Shown here piece by piece: positions 1 to 8,481 of a DNA stretch of 64,000 nt (its first letter is position 1; each line of letters starts with the position of its first letter). The DNA is from an uncultured Phascolarctobacterium sp. GTDB lineage: Bacteria > Bacillota > Negativicutes > Acidaminococcales > Acidaminococcaceae. A program made the translations under genes and the position numbers. The notes beneath the pieces were generated by a model. It did no database searches and was not told where the DNA came from. It worked only from the letters and a program-made list of their open reading frames with translations. The stretch lies in NCBI GenBank assembly GCA_900541915.1, contig UQLS01000005.1, positions 56,720 through 120,719 of the forward strand. The letters run 5' to 3'.

Positions 1-6
1 ATATTA

Positions 7-30
7 AAGCACCGGTATGTGCCGGTGCTT
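7..30 (+). terminator. Intrinsic terminator of an upstream gene
   Basis: A nine-base stem (7-15 with 22-30, AAGCACCGG/CCGGTGCTT) with a six-base loop is followed by a T-rich run. It lies at the window edge and closes a gene that ends before the window starts. Confidence 0.85.
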
Positions 31-101
31 TTTCTTTGTTTATTGTTAGAAGAAAATGCTTTATAATAAGCAGTAAAGTTTAAAATACACAGGAGGATAT
101 T

Positions 102-905
102 ATGGCTGATTTAAAGCGGCTGCAACAGATAAAATGCTTTCTTTTTGATATGGATGGTACCATCAATCTGGGTAATACACTGATACCGGGGATGGAAGGC
201 TTTTTCGAGAAACTGAAAGAAGCAGGCAGGGACTACTATCTGCTAACAAATAATTCTTCTAAGGGACATGGACACTATGTTGAAAAAATGAATAGATTAG
301 GCGTGCCTGTAACTTATGATGATATTCTGATTTCATCCGATGCGTTTACTAATTATATGCGGAAGACGAAGCCAGATGCCAAGCTTTTTGTACTGGGAAC
401 ACCGCAGCTGGAAGAAACTATTACCAAGGCTGGCTTTACTCTCAGCAGCAGTCTGGAAGAGGGTGCAGATTATGTAGTAGTGGGCTTTGATATGACACTG
501 GAATATGATAAGCTGGCGATTGCCTGCAGACTGATTGACAGGGGCGTGCCGTATGTTGCTACTCACCCTGATGTACGCTGCCCTATTGAAGGGGGAGAGT
601 TTATTCCTGACTGCGGAGCTATGCTGCAGCTGATTGAAACAGCTACGGGCAAAAAGCCCCAGTTGATTTTTGGCAAGCCCTATCAATATATGGTTGATGT
701 GGTGCTGGATAAAACCGGCTATAAAAAAGAAGAAATTGCTATGGTAGGCGACAGGCTTTCAACTGATATTGCTTTTGGCTTAAATAACGGTATTCTTTCT
801 GTTATGGTGCTTACAGGTGAGGCCAGTATGCAGGATGTAGAGCAAGGTGACATCAAGCCTGATATTATCCTGCCTCATGCGGCTGAAATCTTGAAATATC
901 TGTAA
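102..905 (+). CDS. HAD-superfamily (subfamily IIA, NagD-like) phosphatase
   Basis: A 267-residue HAD hydrolase that probably dephosphorylates a small phosphorylated metabolite in the cytoplasm; the substrate cannot be read from sequence. The nucleophile motif FDMDGT lies at about residues 15-20, the second motif LLTNNSS at about 48-54, and the Mg-binding motif MVGDRLSTDI near residue 212. The cap between motifs II and III and the total length fit HAD-IIA proteins such as NagD or p-nitrophenyl phosphatase. The start has an AGGAGG site eight bases upstream. The next gene begins 19 bases after the stop, so the two are probably co-transcribed. Confidence 0.9.
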   Translation: MADLKRLQQIKCFLFDMDGTINLGNTLIPGMEGFFEKLKEAGRDYYLLTNNSSKGHGHYVEKMNRLGVPVTYDDILISSDAFTNYMRKTKPDAKLFVLGTPQLEETITKAGFTLSSSLEEGADYVVVGFDMTLEYDKLAIACRLIDRGVPYVATHPDVRCPIEGGEFIPDCGAMLQLIETATGKKPQLIFGKPYQYMVDVVLDKTGYKKEEIAMVGDRLSTDIAFGLNNGILSVMVLTGEASMQDVEQGDIKPDIILPHAAEILKYL

Positions 906-924
906 GGAAAGGCAGAGTAAATAT

Positions 925-2166
925 ATGGCGATAAACAGTGAAAGACTGCAGAATACTTTGCATAAGCTGGCAGAATTTGGTGCATTGCCTGAAGGTGGGA
1001 CCAGCAGGCTGACCTACAGTAAAGAGTTTATGCAGGCGCAGGCATATCTGCAACAGGAAATGCAGGCTATAGGTATGACGACAGAGGTTGATGCGGCAGG
1101 TAATCTTATCGGTACGCTGCAGGGTACGCAGACGCAGCTGCCGCCTGTAATGAGCGGTTCTCATCTTGATACGGTACCGCATGGCGGGAATTTTGACGGC
1201 GTGCTTGGAATTGTGACTGCCTTAGAAGTTGCACGCAGCTGGCATGAGGAAGGCTATGTGCCTAAGCGCAGTTTGCAGGTGATTGCTACGGCAGAGGAAG
1301 AAGGAACAGCATTTGGTATGGCCTGCTTTGGTGTAAGAGTGCGCAGCGGAGAGTTTAAAGGTCAGAGTGCTGCAGAGATAAAATGTACGGGCAGAGCGGG
1401 AACACTGGCAGACTGTCTGAAAGAAGCAGGCTTGCCGCAAGATGCACTGACCAGTGCTGCCCTTGGGTTAGATAATTTGGCTGCTTTTGTGGAGCTGCAT
1501 ATAGAACAAGGTGCGGAACTGGACGAACAGCAGCTGGAAGCAGGCATTGTAACACATATCGTTGGTTATGACCGGCTGCATATAACTTTTATCGGTGAAG
1601 CTAATCATGCGGGTACTACTGCTATGCATCGCCGCAAGGATGCTGCTGCTGCCGGAGCAGAGGTAGTTCTTGCCGTGCGTGATTTAGCGCGCCAGGATAA
1701 ACGCTTTGTGGCTACGGTAGGAAAGTTTATCGTGGAGCCTAATGTGCCTAATATCGTACCTGGCAGAGTTAGCCTTTGCATTGAAACACGTTCTTATGAT
1801 GATGCTGTCTTGCGTGAAGTAAGAGAGCAGGTTTTAAATATTATTGAAGCTGCAGCCGCTGCTAATGGTGTGACATGGCAGACTGACGGCGATTTTCATG
1901 TGCCTGCTGTGCCGCTTTCTGAGCGCTTAGTTACGGCAGTATGTGCAGAAGCTGATAAATTGCAGCTGAAGTATCGCACTTTGCCAAGCTGGGCAGGGCA
2001 TGATGCGCAGATTTTTGCAGGTGCGGGTGTTCCTACCGTTATGCTTTTTGTACCAAGTGTACGCGGCATCAGCCATGCTCCGGAAGAATACAGTACGCAG
2101 GAAAATATTTTCCAAGGGTGCTGCTTACTGGATGCGGTTTTGAAAAAACTGGTAAGTGAAGTATAA
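925..2166 (+). CDS. M20-family Zn hydrolase (hydantoinase/carbamoylase, AllC-like)
   Basis: A 413-residue M20-type amidase of the hydantoinase/carbamoylase family, which removes the carbamoyl group from N-carbamoyl amino acids, ureidoglycolate-type compounds or allantoate. The metal-ligand motif GSHLDTVPHGGNFDG, the following TAEEEGTAFG and the late AGHDAQIFA segment are all present, and the length is normal for the family (about 410). No hydantoinase or allantoinase gene is adjacent, so the exact substrate is open. It follows the HAD gene by 19 bases, and a bidirectional terminator closes the unit. Confidence 0.88.
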   Translation: MAINSERLQNTLHKLAEFGALPEGGTSRLTYSKEFMQAQAYLQQEMQAIGMTTEVDAAGNLIGTLQGTQTQLPPVMSGSHLDTVPHGGNFDGVLGIVTALEVARSWHEEGYVPKRSLQVIATAEEEGTAFGMACFGVRVRSGEFKGQSAAEIKCTGRAGTLADCLKEAGLPQDALTSAALGLDNLAAFVELHIEQGAELDEQQLEAGIVTHIVGYDRLHITFIGEANHAGTTAMHRRKDAAAAGAEVVLAVRDLARQDKRFVATVGKFIVEPNVPNIVPGRVSLCIETRSYDDAVLREVREQVLNIIEAAAAANGVTWQTDGDFHVPAVPLSERLVTAVCAEADKLQLKYRTLPSWAGHDAQIFAGAGVPTVMLFVPSVRGISHAPEEYSTQENIFQGCCLLDAVLKKLVSEV

Positions 2167-2172
2167 AAATAA

Positions 2173-2198
2173 AAACCACCTTCTTTTGAAGGTGGTTT
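2173..2198. terminator. Bidirectional intrinsic terminator
   Basis: An eleven-base perfect stem (2173-2183 with 2188-2198) and a TTTT loop, flanked by A and T runs, lies between two convergent genes. It can stop transcription from both sides. Confidence 0.85.
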
Positions 2199-2209
2199 TG
2201 CTGTTTAAA

Positions 2210-2848
2210 TCAGAGATTGGCAAGGTCAGCAGCACAGTCGACAAAGCGAATGCCTGCAGCTTTCATTTCCTGCATGGCGCTGGCGATGGTATCGGGAGCT
2301 ATGCCGCGGCAGGCAGCTTTATTAAGAATGACGTCGAAACCGGCACGTCGCAGCTGCAAAGCAGTATTTTTGACGCAGTAATCGGTTGCCAGACCGCCGC
2401 AGATGACCGTAGTGATATTATGGCAGCGCAGGTATTCGATAACACCGGTGGAAAGTTTATTACCAAGGTCGTGGTAGCAGGCACCATAAGGATGTTTATC
2501 GGGTTCGATGCCTTTGAAAACCTGAAAATCATAGGCATGGGGGTCGAGTCCGGTAATAAATTCAAAGCCCTTAGTACCGACGATAGCATGAGCAGGCCAG
2601 CGCAGGTCAAGGTCAGGATAGCCCTCAATGGGCGTCAGTGGCGGGCATTCAGGAGTACTGAGCCACAATGCACTGGCAGAGTGAGCATCACGGGATGCTA
2701 CACGCAGGCTGGCAAAAGCAGCCTGAGCATTAAGTTCAGCGGCAATGGTGTCACCTTCTGCTACAGGCAATTCATCGGGGCAGACAGGTGTAAAAGTATT
2801 TTGCGCATCAATATCAAAAGCGGCAATAAATTTCTTTTCCGGCAGCAT
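2210..2848 (-). CDS. pncA: Isochorismatase-family cysteine hydrolase, probable nicotinamidase
   Basis: A 212-residue cysteine hydrolase that probably converts nicotinamide to nicotinate for NAD salvage. The catalytic aspartate lies in FDIDAQNTF near the N-terminus, a lysine follows in the middle (FKGIEPDKHPYG), and the nucleophile cysteine lies in GGLATDYCVKNTA. The metal-site pattern around DAH (ASRDAHSA) also fits PncA. I chose ATG at 2848 rather than the GTG at 2857 because AAGGAG sits eight bases before the ATG and overlaps the GTG. It is divergent from the zinc importer and convergent with the M20 gene. Other isochorismatase-family amidases remain possible. Confidence 0.82.
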   Translation of the reverse strand: MLPEKKFIAAFDIDAQNTFTPVCPDELPVAEGDTIAAELNAQAAFASLRVASRDAHSASALWLSTPECPPLTPIEGYPDLDLRWPAHAIVGTKGFEFITGLDPHAYDFQVFKGIEPDKHPYGACYHDLGNKLSTGVIEYLRCHNITTVICGGLATDYCVKNTALQLRRAGFDVILNKAACRGIAPDTIASAMQEMKAAGIRFVDCAADLANL

Positions 2849-2895
2849 GAAAATCACTCCTTATTTGTGCTGGTAAATATGAAAAGGAAGAAATG

Positions 2896-2934
2896 TTTTC
2901 TTTATTATCGTATATTGTAGTATAATAAAGAAAA
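2896..2934. promoter_or_regulatory. 13-bp perfect inverted repeat upstream of the zinc importer
   Basis: Two perfectly complementary 13-base arms (2896-2908, TTTTCTTTATTAT; 2922-2934) are separated by 13 bases. A TATAAT sequence at 2921-2926 overlaps the right arm, and a TTGACA at 2936-2941 follows directly, with AATAAA 17 bases further on (2959-2964) as a possible -10. The position, just before znuA and between divergent genes, suggests an operator, possibly for a Zur/Fur-type zinc repressor. The regulator itself is not in the window. Confidence 0.55.
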
Positions 2935-2983
2935 TTTGACAAACTATTATCGCAGAAAAATAAACCTTATAAGGAGGTAATGC

Positions 2984-3859
2984 ATGAAGAAATTTGTTTT
3001 GCTGATTATGCTGCTGGCGTTGTTAATCAGTGGTTGTGCTGATAAGGGAACGGAGCAAGATAAGCTGCAGGTAACGGCAAGTTTTTATCCTATGGCAGAA
3101 TTTGCCCGAGCTATTGGCGGCGATAGAGCACAAATAACTACACTGGTGCCGGATGGCGCTGAGCCTCATGACTGGGAGCCTTCACCGCGTGATTTGACGA
3201 AGATTGGCCGGTCGCAGCTTTTTGTATATAATGGCTTGGTAGAGCCGTGGGCAGAACAGGCATTGCAGGCAGTAGCAGAGAGAAAGGTACTGTCAGTACA
3301 GGCTGGCAGCGGTTTATATGATAATGGTAGTAAGCAGGACCCGCATGTTTGGATCAGTCCTAAAAAAGCTATGACAGAGGTACAGCGTATTACAGAAGCC
3401 TTCTGTGAGGCTGATGCTGCCAATGCTGCTTATTATCAGGAAAACAGCAGAAAATATCTTGAACAGCTGCAGAAGCTGGATAAGCAGATGCAGGAAATAG
3501 AAGCTTCGGCGCAGAAAAAAGTATTCATAACTTCTCACGCAGCCTTTGGACATCTTGCTGCTGATTATGGACTGCAGCAACTGGCAGTAAGCGGGCTGTC
3601 GCCGCAGGCGGAGCCAACCCCTGCAGACTTGCAGCGTCTTGCCGGTATAGTTAAAAAAGAGCAGGTAGGGTACATCTTTTTTGAAACTTTATCTGACCCA
3701 CGTATTGCGCAGGTACTGGCTAAAGAAACCGGGGTTAAGACAGCGGTACTTGATCCTTTGGAAGGCTTAAGTGAAGAAGGGCGCAAGGAGAATTTGAATT
3801 ATATTAAGATTATGCAGCGCAATATTGACAATTTGAAGCTGGCGCTGCTGGTGCAGTAA
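2984..3859 (+). CDS. znuA: Zinc/manganese ABC transporter, substrate-binding lipoprotein
   Basis: A 291-residue cluster A-I metal-binding lipoprotein that captures Zn2+ (or Mn2+) outside the inner membrane. The lipobox LISGC places the modified cysteine at residue 18. Expected metal ligands are visible: a histidine in GAEPHDWEPSP, one in DPHVWISP, one in ITSHAAFGHLAADYG, and a late acidic residue in ETLSDPRIA. No long His-rich loop is present between the first two ligands. AAGGAGG lies seven bases before the ATG. It is the first gene of a znuA-znuC-znuB-PHP operon with short gaps. Confidence 0.92.
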   Translation: MKKFVLLIMLLALLISGCADKGTEQDKLQVTASFYPMAEFARAIGGDRAQITTLVPDGAEPHDWEPSPRDLTKIGRSQLFVYNGLVEPWAEQALQAVAERKVLSVQAGSGLYDNGSKQDPHVWISPKKAMTEVQRITEAFCEADAANAAYYQENSRKYLEQLQKLDKQMQEIEASAQKKVFITSHAAFGHLAADYGLQQLAVSGLSPQAEPTPADLQRLAGIVKKEQVGYIFFETLSDPRIAQVLAKETGVKTAVLDPLEGLSEEGRKENLNYIKIMQRNIDNLKLALLVQ

Positions 3860-3868
3860 GGATATAAA

Positions 3869-4588
3869 ATGGAGAAAATCATCAGAATTGAAAACCTGGG
3901 CTTTGACTATGGCGAGGGCTGGGTGTTTCATAAATTAAATCTGGAAATAGAGCAGGGAGATTTTGTAGCTGTTATCGGTGCTAATGGTGCCGGTAAAAGT
4001 ACGCTGCTGAAAATGCTGGCGCATGTAACCCAGCCAACGCAGGGTGATATCTATTACTATGGTGTGCCGGTAGAGAAATTTGCTAATTGGGAAAAAATCG
4101 GCTATGTACCGCAGAATCCGGCTAAACAGCAGCGAGATTTTCCGATAAGTGTACGCGAAGTAATAGAGCTTGGCCTGCTGAATAAAGCTTCTCTGCTGCA
4201 TCGGCCTAATCAGGCAGACAGGCAGCGGTTGGAAGAGCTGCTGAAATATTTTGATTTGCAGGATTTGCAGCATCGCAAGATAGGAGAACTGAGCGGCGGT
4301 CAGCAGCAGCGAGTATTTTTGGCGCGGGCCATGGTTAAGCAGCCGGAAATCCTGTTGCTGGATGAACCTGCTACCGGTGTCGATACGGCAGCCAAGGTAT
4401 CGCTGTATGCGATGCTGAAGCGTATCAATCGTGAGCAGGGAGTAACCATCGTCATGGTATCACATGACCTTGACCTGGCAGCAGATGCTGCGCGTAATGC
4501 TCTGTGTCTTGATCATGGTATCTGCTTCTGGGGAGAAGTCCATGCTGCCTTGAAGCATCATCACAGACACGGATATTTTTATAGGTAA
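3869..4588 (+). CDS. znuC: Zinc/manganese ABC transporter, ATP-binding protein
   Basis: A 239-residue ABC ATPase that powers the metal importer. Walker A is GANGAGKST (residues about 37-45), the signature is LSGGQQQRV, Walker B is ILLLDEP, and the switch histidine is in VSHDLD. It sits nine bases after znuA and 13 before znuB, the usual gene order for this importer family. Confidence 0.93.
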   Translation: MEKIIRIENLGFDYGEGWVFHKLNLEIEQGDFVAVIGANGAGKSTLLKMLAHVTQPTQGDIYYYGVPVEKFANWEKIGYVPQNPAKQQRDFPISVREVIELGLLNKASLLHRPNQADRQRLEELLKYFDLQDLQHRKIGELSGGQQQRVFLARAMVKQPEILLLDEPATGVDTAAKVSLYAMLKRINREQGVTIVMVSHDLDLAADAARNALCLDHGICFWGEVHAALKHHHRHGYFYR

Positions 4589-4601
4589 GACGGAGAATTT
4601 T

Positions 4602-5468
4602 ATGTTAGAAATATTTGAAATGGAATTTATGCAGCGGGCGTGGATAGCAGGCATAATTATGGCTGTTATCTGTCCTCTGATAGGCAGTTTTCTGGTGCTG
4701 CGCAGGCAGTCGCTGATTGGCGACGGTTTGGGGCACATTGCTTTTGCCGGTGTTGCGGCAGGTGCACTTGGTGGTTATAGTCCGGTAATCAGCGCGGCTG
4801 CAGCTACTATTTTAGGTGCGCTGGCTATTGAGCGTGTTCGCAGCAGACTGGCTGCTTCTGCTGAAATGATTTTGGCTATTTTCTTTTATTGCGGCATGGG
4901 GCTGGCCGTAGTGCTAACTAGCATCAATAAGGAAGGCGGCTTTAATTTAGGCAGCATACTGTTTGGCAGTCTGATGACTGTCAGCAGCAGAGATTTACTG
5001 ATAGTTTCTGTATTGGGGTTATGTACAATACTTTTTGTAGTAATCTATTACCGTCCGCTGCAGTATCTTACTTTTGACGAGGTTTCTGCTCGGGTAGCAG
5101 GTTTGCCGGTAGATAAGCTGAATATGCTGCTGGCTGTGCTGACTGCCCTTACTGTAGCTCTTTCAATGCGTATTGTTGGCTTGCTTTTGGTATCTGCAAT
5201 GATGGTAATACCGGTAGCTTGTGCCTTACAGACGGCAAGAAGCTTTGCGTCTACTATTCTGCAGAGTATTTTCCATGGACTTATTTCTGTAACGCTTGGT
5301 TTGGTTATTTCTTATTATGCTAATCTTGCACCTGGCGGCACCATTGTGCTGACAGAAACAGTTTTGTTTATAGGCAGTATTTTTTTTGGCAGGAAAAAAA
5401 CCGGACAGCAAAAGCCGCAGCAGCATCATTGCCATATATGCGAAGAGGAGAAGAACAATGAGGGCTGA
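4602..5468 (+). CDS. znuB: Zinc/manganese ABC transporter, permease
   Basis: A 288-residue ABC-3 family inner-membrane permease with about eight hydrophobic segments. The family-typical stretch SLIGDGLGHIAFAGVA is near residue 40, and a conserved small-residue block (GLLLVSAMMVIPVA) lies near residue 195. The C-terminal tail is charged and contains several histidines and cysteines (HHCHICEE), which might sense or bind metal; this is inference. The stop codon overlaps the start of the next gene by 11 bases, so translation is probably coupled. Confidence 0.92.
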   Translation: MLEIFEMEFMQRAWIAGIIMAVICPLIGSFLVLRRQSLIGDGLGHIAFAGVAAGALGGYSPVISAAAATILGALAIERVRSRLAASAEMILAIFFYCGMGLAVVLTSINKEGGFNLGSILFGSLMTVSSRDLLIVSVLGLCTILFVVIYYRPLQYLTFDEVSARVAGLPVDKLNMLLAVLTALTVALSMRIVGLLLVSAMMVIPVACALQTARSFASTILQSIFHGLISVTLGLVISYYANLAPGGTIVLTETVLFIGSIFFGRKKTGQQKPQQHHCHICEEEKNNEG

Positions 5469-6273
5469 TTTGCATATCCATACAACCGCTTCTGACGGTA
5501 CCTGGACTCCGGCTGAACTTATAGAACAGGCTGTAGCGGCAGGCTTAAAAGCACTGTCGGTAACTGACCATGACAGTGTGGCCAATGTAGCAGAAGCTGA
5601 AAAGCTGGCGCGGGCAGCGGGGATGAAGTTTATTCCTTCTGCCGAAATATGTGCTACAAAAGCCGGAACGATGTTTCATATTCTGAGTTATGGTGTGGAT
5701 ATTGGCAACAGGGAGCTTTTGTCTTTACTGCAGCATAATGAAAAGCTGCTCAATGATAAAGATGTGGACAGCATAGCTGTACTTGAGCGGGAAGACTGGC
5801 CGGTAAGCGTGCAGGAGTTTGCTCATTATGATTATGACCGCCGACGCGGCGGCTGGCGTGCTTTAGCTTATTTGCAGGATAAAGGCTTATGCCGGGATGT
5901 AAATGATTTTTTTGGCCGCATCTTTACTAAAGAGCATAATCTGGGGTTTCCGGAATTTCCGGCAGTACAGGAAGTGATTGCTACTATTCATGCGGCCGGC
6001 GGTGCAGCAGTTTGTGCTCATGCAGCCAGCGGCTTTCATGGACCCGGGCTGGAAAATGTACTGGAGCTTTTAGAAGACGAGAGCTTTGACGGCTTTGAGT
6101 GTTATCACTCCGGCCACAGTGAAGAAAATACGCAGAAACTGCTGGAATATTGTCGTAGCCGCAAGCTGTTAATCAGCGGCGGCAGCGATTGTCATGGTAC
6201 ATTTGTGCCGGGACGTGATCTTGGTAAGCCTGTTATTACCATTGACGATTTATATCTGCCTGGACTTTTATAG
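5458..6273 (+). CDS. PHP-domain phosphoesterase (YciV/RNase AM-like)
   Basis: A 271-residue PHP metallo-phosphoesterase. The N-terminal DLHIHTTASDGTWTP, the TDHDS motif, the mid-protein histidine in AVCAHAASG and the terminal GGSDCHG give a full PHP metal site. Best relatives are YciV-type enzymes that hydrolyse 3',5'-nucleoside bisphosphates or short 5'-phosphorylated RNA. I chose ATG 5458, inside the end of znuB, because GAGGAG lies eight bases upstream and the PHP fold begins immediately. Its place as the last gene of a zinc-import operon may reflect a trinuclear metal requirement, but that link is only suggestive. Confidence 0.85.
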   Translation: MRADLHIHTTASDGTWTPAELIEQAVAAGLKALSVTDHDSVANVAEAEKLARAAGMKFIPSAEICATKAGTMFHILSYGVDIGNRELLSLLQHNEKLLNDKDVDSIAVLEREDWPVSVQEFAHYDYDRRRGGWRALAYLQDKGLCRDVNDFFGRIFTKEHNLGFPEFPAVQEVIATIHAAGGAAVCAHAASGFHGPGLENVLELLEDESFDGFECYHSGHSEENTQKLLEYCRSRKLLISGGSDCHGTFVPGRDLGKPVITIDDLYLPGLL

Positions 6274-6312
6274 GGCAGTGAAAGATAAGCCTTGAGAATT
6301 GGGGGAGATTTT

Positions 6313-7443
6313 ATGGAAAAGGCTAAAGTTTATTTTACAGATTTTCGTACACCTTATGGCAGCCTGAGCATGCCGCAAAAGCTGCAGAAGCTTATTAAGG
6401 CTGCCGGTATTGGCAATATTAATTTTGAAAAGCAGTTTGCGGCTATTAAGATTCATTTCGGTGAACCGGGCAACGTATCTTACCTGCGTCCTAATTATGC
6501 CAAAGCCGTAGTTGATGTAGTCAAAGAACTGGGGGGCTATCCCTTCCTGACTGACTGCAATACTTTGTATGTTGGCCGCAGAAAGCATGCCTTGGAGCAT
6601 ATTACTTCTGCTTATGAAAACGGTTTCAGTCCTTTTTCTACCGGCTGCCATGTTATTATTGCGGATGGCTTGAAAGGAACTGATGAAGCTTATGTACCTG
6701 TACCGGGCGGCGAACTGGTAAAAGAAGCCAAGATAGGTCGTGCCTTGATGGATGCTGATATCGTTATCAGCCTGAGCCATTTTAAAGGACATGAAATGAC
6801 TGGTTTTGGCGGTGCACTGAAAAATATCGGTATGGGCGGCGGCTCTCGTGCCGGCAAGATGGAAATGCACAACGACGGCAAGCCGAAAGTAGCGCAGAAA
6901 AAATGTATCGGCTGTGGTCGCTGCGTAAAAATCTGTGCTCACAATGCTCCGGTTATTACTGATGGCAAAGCTTCTATTGATATTAATAAATGTGTTGGCT
7001 GCGGCCGCTGCCTTGGTATCTGCCCGATGGATGCTATTCATTCCATGAATGATGCAAGCATGGAAAACCTTAATAAACGCATGGCTGAGTACGCTTTTGC
7101 AATACTTAACGGCAGACCGCATTTCCATATCAGCCTGATTGTGGATGTTTCTCCTTACTGTGACTGCCATGCAGAAAATGATGCACCTGTAGTACCGAAT
7201 ATCGGTATGCTGGCTTCTTTTGACCCTGTTGCGCTTGACCAAGCTTGCGCAGATTTGGTAAATGCTGCTCCGGTAATGGAAAACTCTGTTTTGGCTGAGC
7301 ACCTGCGTGATAATGCTGAAGCTTGTGCAGGTCACGACCATTTCCATAATATTACACCGGAATCTGAGTGGAAGACCTGCCTGCAGCATGCAGAAAAACT
7401 GGGCCTTGGTACCAGAGATTATGAGCTTATTAAAATAAAATAA
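6313..7443 (+). CDS. DUF362-domain protein with two [4Fe-4S] ferredoxin motifs
   Basis: A 376-residue cytoplasmic iron-sulfur protein. Residues about 1-190 form a DUF362 domain, followed by two ferredoxin motifs (CIGCGRCVKIC and CVGCGRCLGIC) and a second stretch of DUF362-like sequence. These proteins are common in anaerobes and probably carry electrons, but the partner is unknown. ATG 6313 is preferred over the upstream TTG at 6292 because GGGGGAG lies just upstream. It may be read through from the zinc operon (39-base gap) and is closed by a strong terminator. Confidence 0.85.
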   Translation: MEKAKVYFTDFRTPYGSLSMPQKLQKLIKAAGIGNINFEKQFAAIKIHFGEPGNVSYLRPNYAKAVVDVVKELGGYPFLTDCNTLYVGRRKHALEHITSAYENGFSPFSTGCHVIIADGLKGTDEAYVPVPGGELVKEAKIGRALMDADIVISLSHFKGHEMTGFGGALKNIGMGGGSRAGKMEMHNDGKPKVAQKKCIGCGRCVKICAHNAPVITDGKASIDINKCVGCGRCLGICPMDAIHSMNDASMENLNKRMAEYAFAILNGRPHFHISLIVDVSPYCDCHAENDAPVVPNIGMLASFDPVALDQACADLVNAAPVMENSVLAEHLRDNAEACAGHDHFHNITPESEWKTCLQHAEKLGLGTRDYELIKIK

Positions 7444-7465
7444 AATATTGCTTTGCAGGCAATAA

Positions 7466-7495
7466 AAAAAGACGCATTCAATGAATGCGTCTTTT
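7466..7495. terminator. Bidirectional intrinsic terminator
   Basis: A near-perfect palindrome centred at 7481 (GACGCATT/AATGCGTC core), flanked by A5 on the left and T5 on the right, separates convergent genes. Confidence 0.87.
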
Positions 7496-7504
7496 TGTTA
7501 TTTA

Positions 7505-8209
7505 TTATTTGCCGGTTAAACGACGGATAACTTCCTGGTAAGCTTCTTCGACATTGCCAAGGTCGCGGCGGAAACGGTCTTTATCGAGTTTTTCGTTAGT
7601 ATCCCAGTCCCAGAGACGAGCAGTATCAGGAGTGATTTCGTCAGCCAGGATAACTTTGCCGTCAGCATCGGTACCAAATTCCATTTTAAAATCTACTAAA
7701 CGGATTTTGCGTTCAGCAAGGAATTGTTTCAGAATATCATTGATTTTTAAGGTCAAGGCTTTAATTTCCTGTACCTGTGCATCAGTAGCAATGCCAAAAG
7801 CTTCTGCATAATCATCATTAATCATCGGATCGCCAAGATCATCGTTTTTATAGCAGAATTCGATAATAGGTTTTTTCAGAACATAGCCTTCTTCAACGCC
7901 CATTTTTTTAGCCAGACTGCCAGCAGCAATATTACGGGTAACTACTTCCAGCGGGATAATGTGCACTTTTTTGCACAGGGATTCACGATCAGAGAGTTTT
8001 TTGATTTGGTGATGTGGAATACCGTTTTTACCCAGCAGATCAAAGAAGAAGGTAGTAATGGTGTTGTTCATGATACCTTTATCCATAATAGTACCTTTCT
8101 TTAATCCGTTGAAAGCGGTAGCATCATCTTTATAATAGATAACTACTTCGTTAGGATTTTCTGTGGCAAAAACTTTTTTTGCTTTCCCCTCATATAACAT
8201 TTCAGCCAT
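7505..8209 (-). CDS. purC: Phosphoribosylaminoimidazole-succinocarboxamide synthase
   Basis: SAICAR synthetase (234 residues, the usual bacterial length) joins CAIR and aspartate in purine synthesis. The start YEGKAKKVF, the segment RNIAAGSL and the signature LVDFKMEFG followed by LADEITPDTARLWD are diagnostic. Here it stands alone rather than in a long pur operon. A well-formed promoter (8267-8295) and two PurR-box-like sequences lie upstream, so purine repression is likely. Confidence 0.96.
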   Translation of the reverse strand: MAEMLYEGKAKKVFATENPNEVVIYYKDDATAFNGLKKGTIMDKGIMNNTITTFFFDLLGKNGIPHHQIKKLSDRESLCKKVHIIPLEVVTRNIAAGSLAKKMGVEEGYVLKKPIIEFCYKNDDLGDPMINDDYAEAFGIATDAQVQEIKALTLKINDILKQFLAERKIRLVDFKMEFGTDADGKVILADEITPDTARLWDWDTNEKLDKDRFRRDLGNVEEAYQEVIRRLTGK

Positions 8210-8266
8210 AATTAAGTACCTGCCTTTTATAGTGAATTAAGTACTTCTGCGTACTTTTATGTTAGT

Positions 8267-8295
8267 AGTTTAAATTTTTATACGTCGTTTGTCAA
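8267..8295 (-). promoter_or_regulatory. purC promoter
   Basis: On the minus strand, TTGACA (8295-8290) is followed after 17 bases by TAAACT (8272-8267). The leader to purC is about 55 bases and contains two copies of GTACTTAATT. Confidence 0.7.
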
Positions 8296-8298
8296 GAA

Positions 8299-8311
8299 AA
8301 ATCGGAACATT
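8299..8311 (+). promoter_or_regulatory. PurR-box-like site (one mismatch)
   Basis: AAATCGGAACATT matches the low-GC Firmicute PurR box AWWWCCGAACWWT except for one base. It abuts the -35 element of the purC promoter. Confidence 0.5.
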
Positions 8312-8350
8312 TAAATGTAAAAAATAAGAAAAATGCTAAAAAATAGCATA

Positions 8351-8363
8351 AAATCCGAACATT
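8351..8363 (+). promoter_or_regulatory. PurR-box-like site (perfect match)
   Basis: AAATCCGAACATT fits the PurR box consensus AWWWCCGAACWWT at every position. It lies 52 bases from the proximal copy and in the same orientation, whereas Bacillus boxes are usually a closer inverted pair. Confidence 0.6.
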
Positions 8364-8396
8364 AAAACAAAATAAATAAAAATAGTTAAGGAAATA

Positions 8397-8425
8397 TTTA
8401 CATATATGAATAAGGGTGTTATAAT
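8397..8425 (+). promoter_or_regulatory. Strong promoter of an intergenic RNA
   Basis: TTTACA (8397-8402), a 17-base spacer and a perfect TATAAT (8420-8425). The predicted start is near 8432. No protein-coding gene lies downstream on this strand before a terminator. Confidence 0.7.
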
Positions 8426-8431
8426 AATACT

Positions 8432-8481
8432 AACAACAATGGAGTTGTGAGCAAGTGCTTTCAGCCCATTGTTGTTTTTTT
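8432..8481 (+). terminator. Start-proximal terminator with competing small hairpin
   Basis: Arms 8432-8442 and 8466-8476 (11 bp, AACAACAATGG with its complement) are followed by a run of T to 8481, so transcription would stop after about 50 bases. The 5' arm can alternatively form a five-base-pair hairpin (8433-8437 with 8444-8448) with the six-base loop AATGGA, which would block the terminator. Confidence 0.6.

Noticed and set aside
2156..2920. Plus-strand open frame opposite the nicotinamidase gene
   Set aside because: The minus-strand protein keeps catalytic Asp, Lys and Cys motifs; the plus frame starts inside the end of the M20 gene and runs through a terminator.
6268..7389. Minus-strand open frame opposite the DUF362 gene
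   Set aside because: The plus-strand product has clear ferredoxin motifs and a ribosome site; the minus frame has no domain and no start signals.
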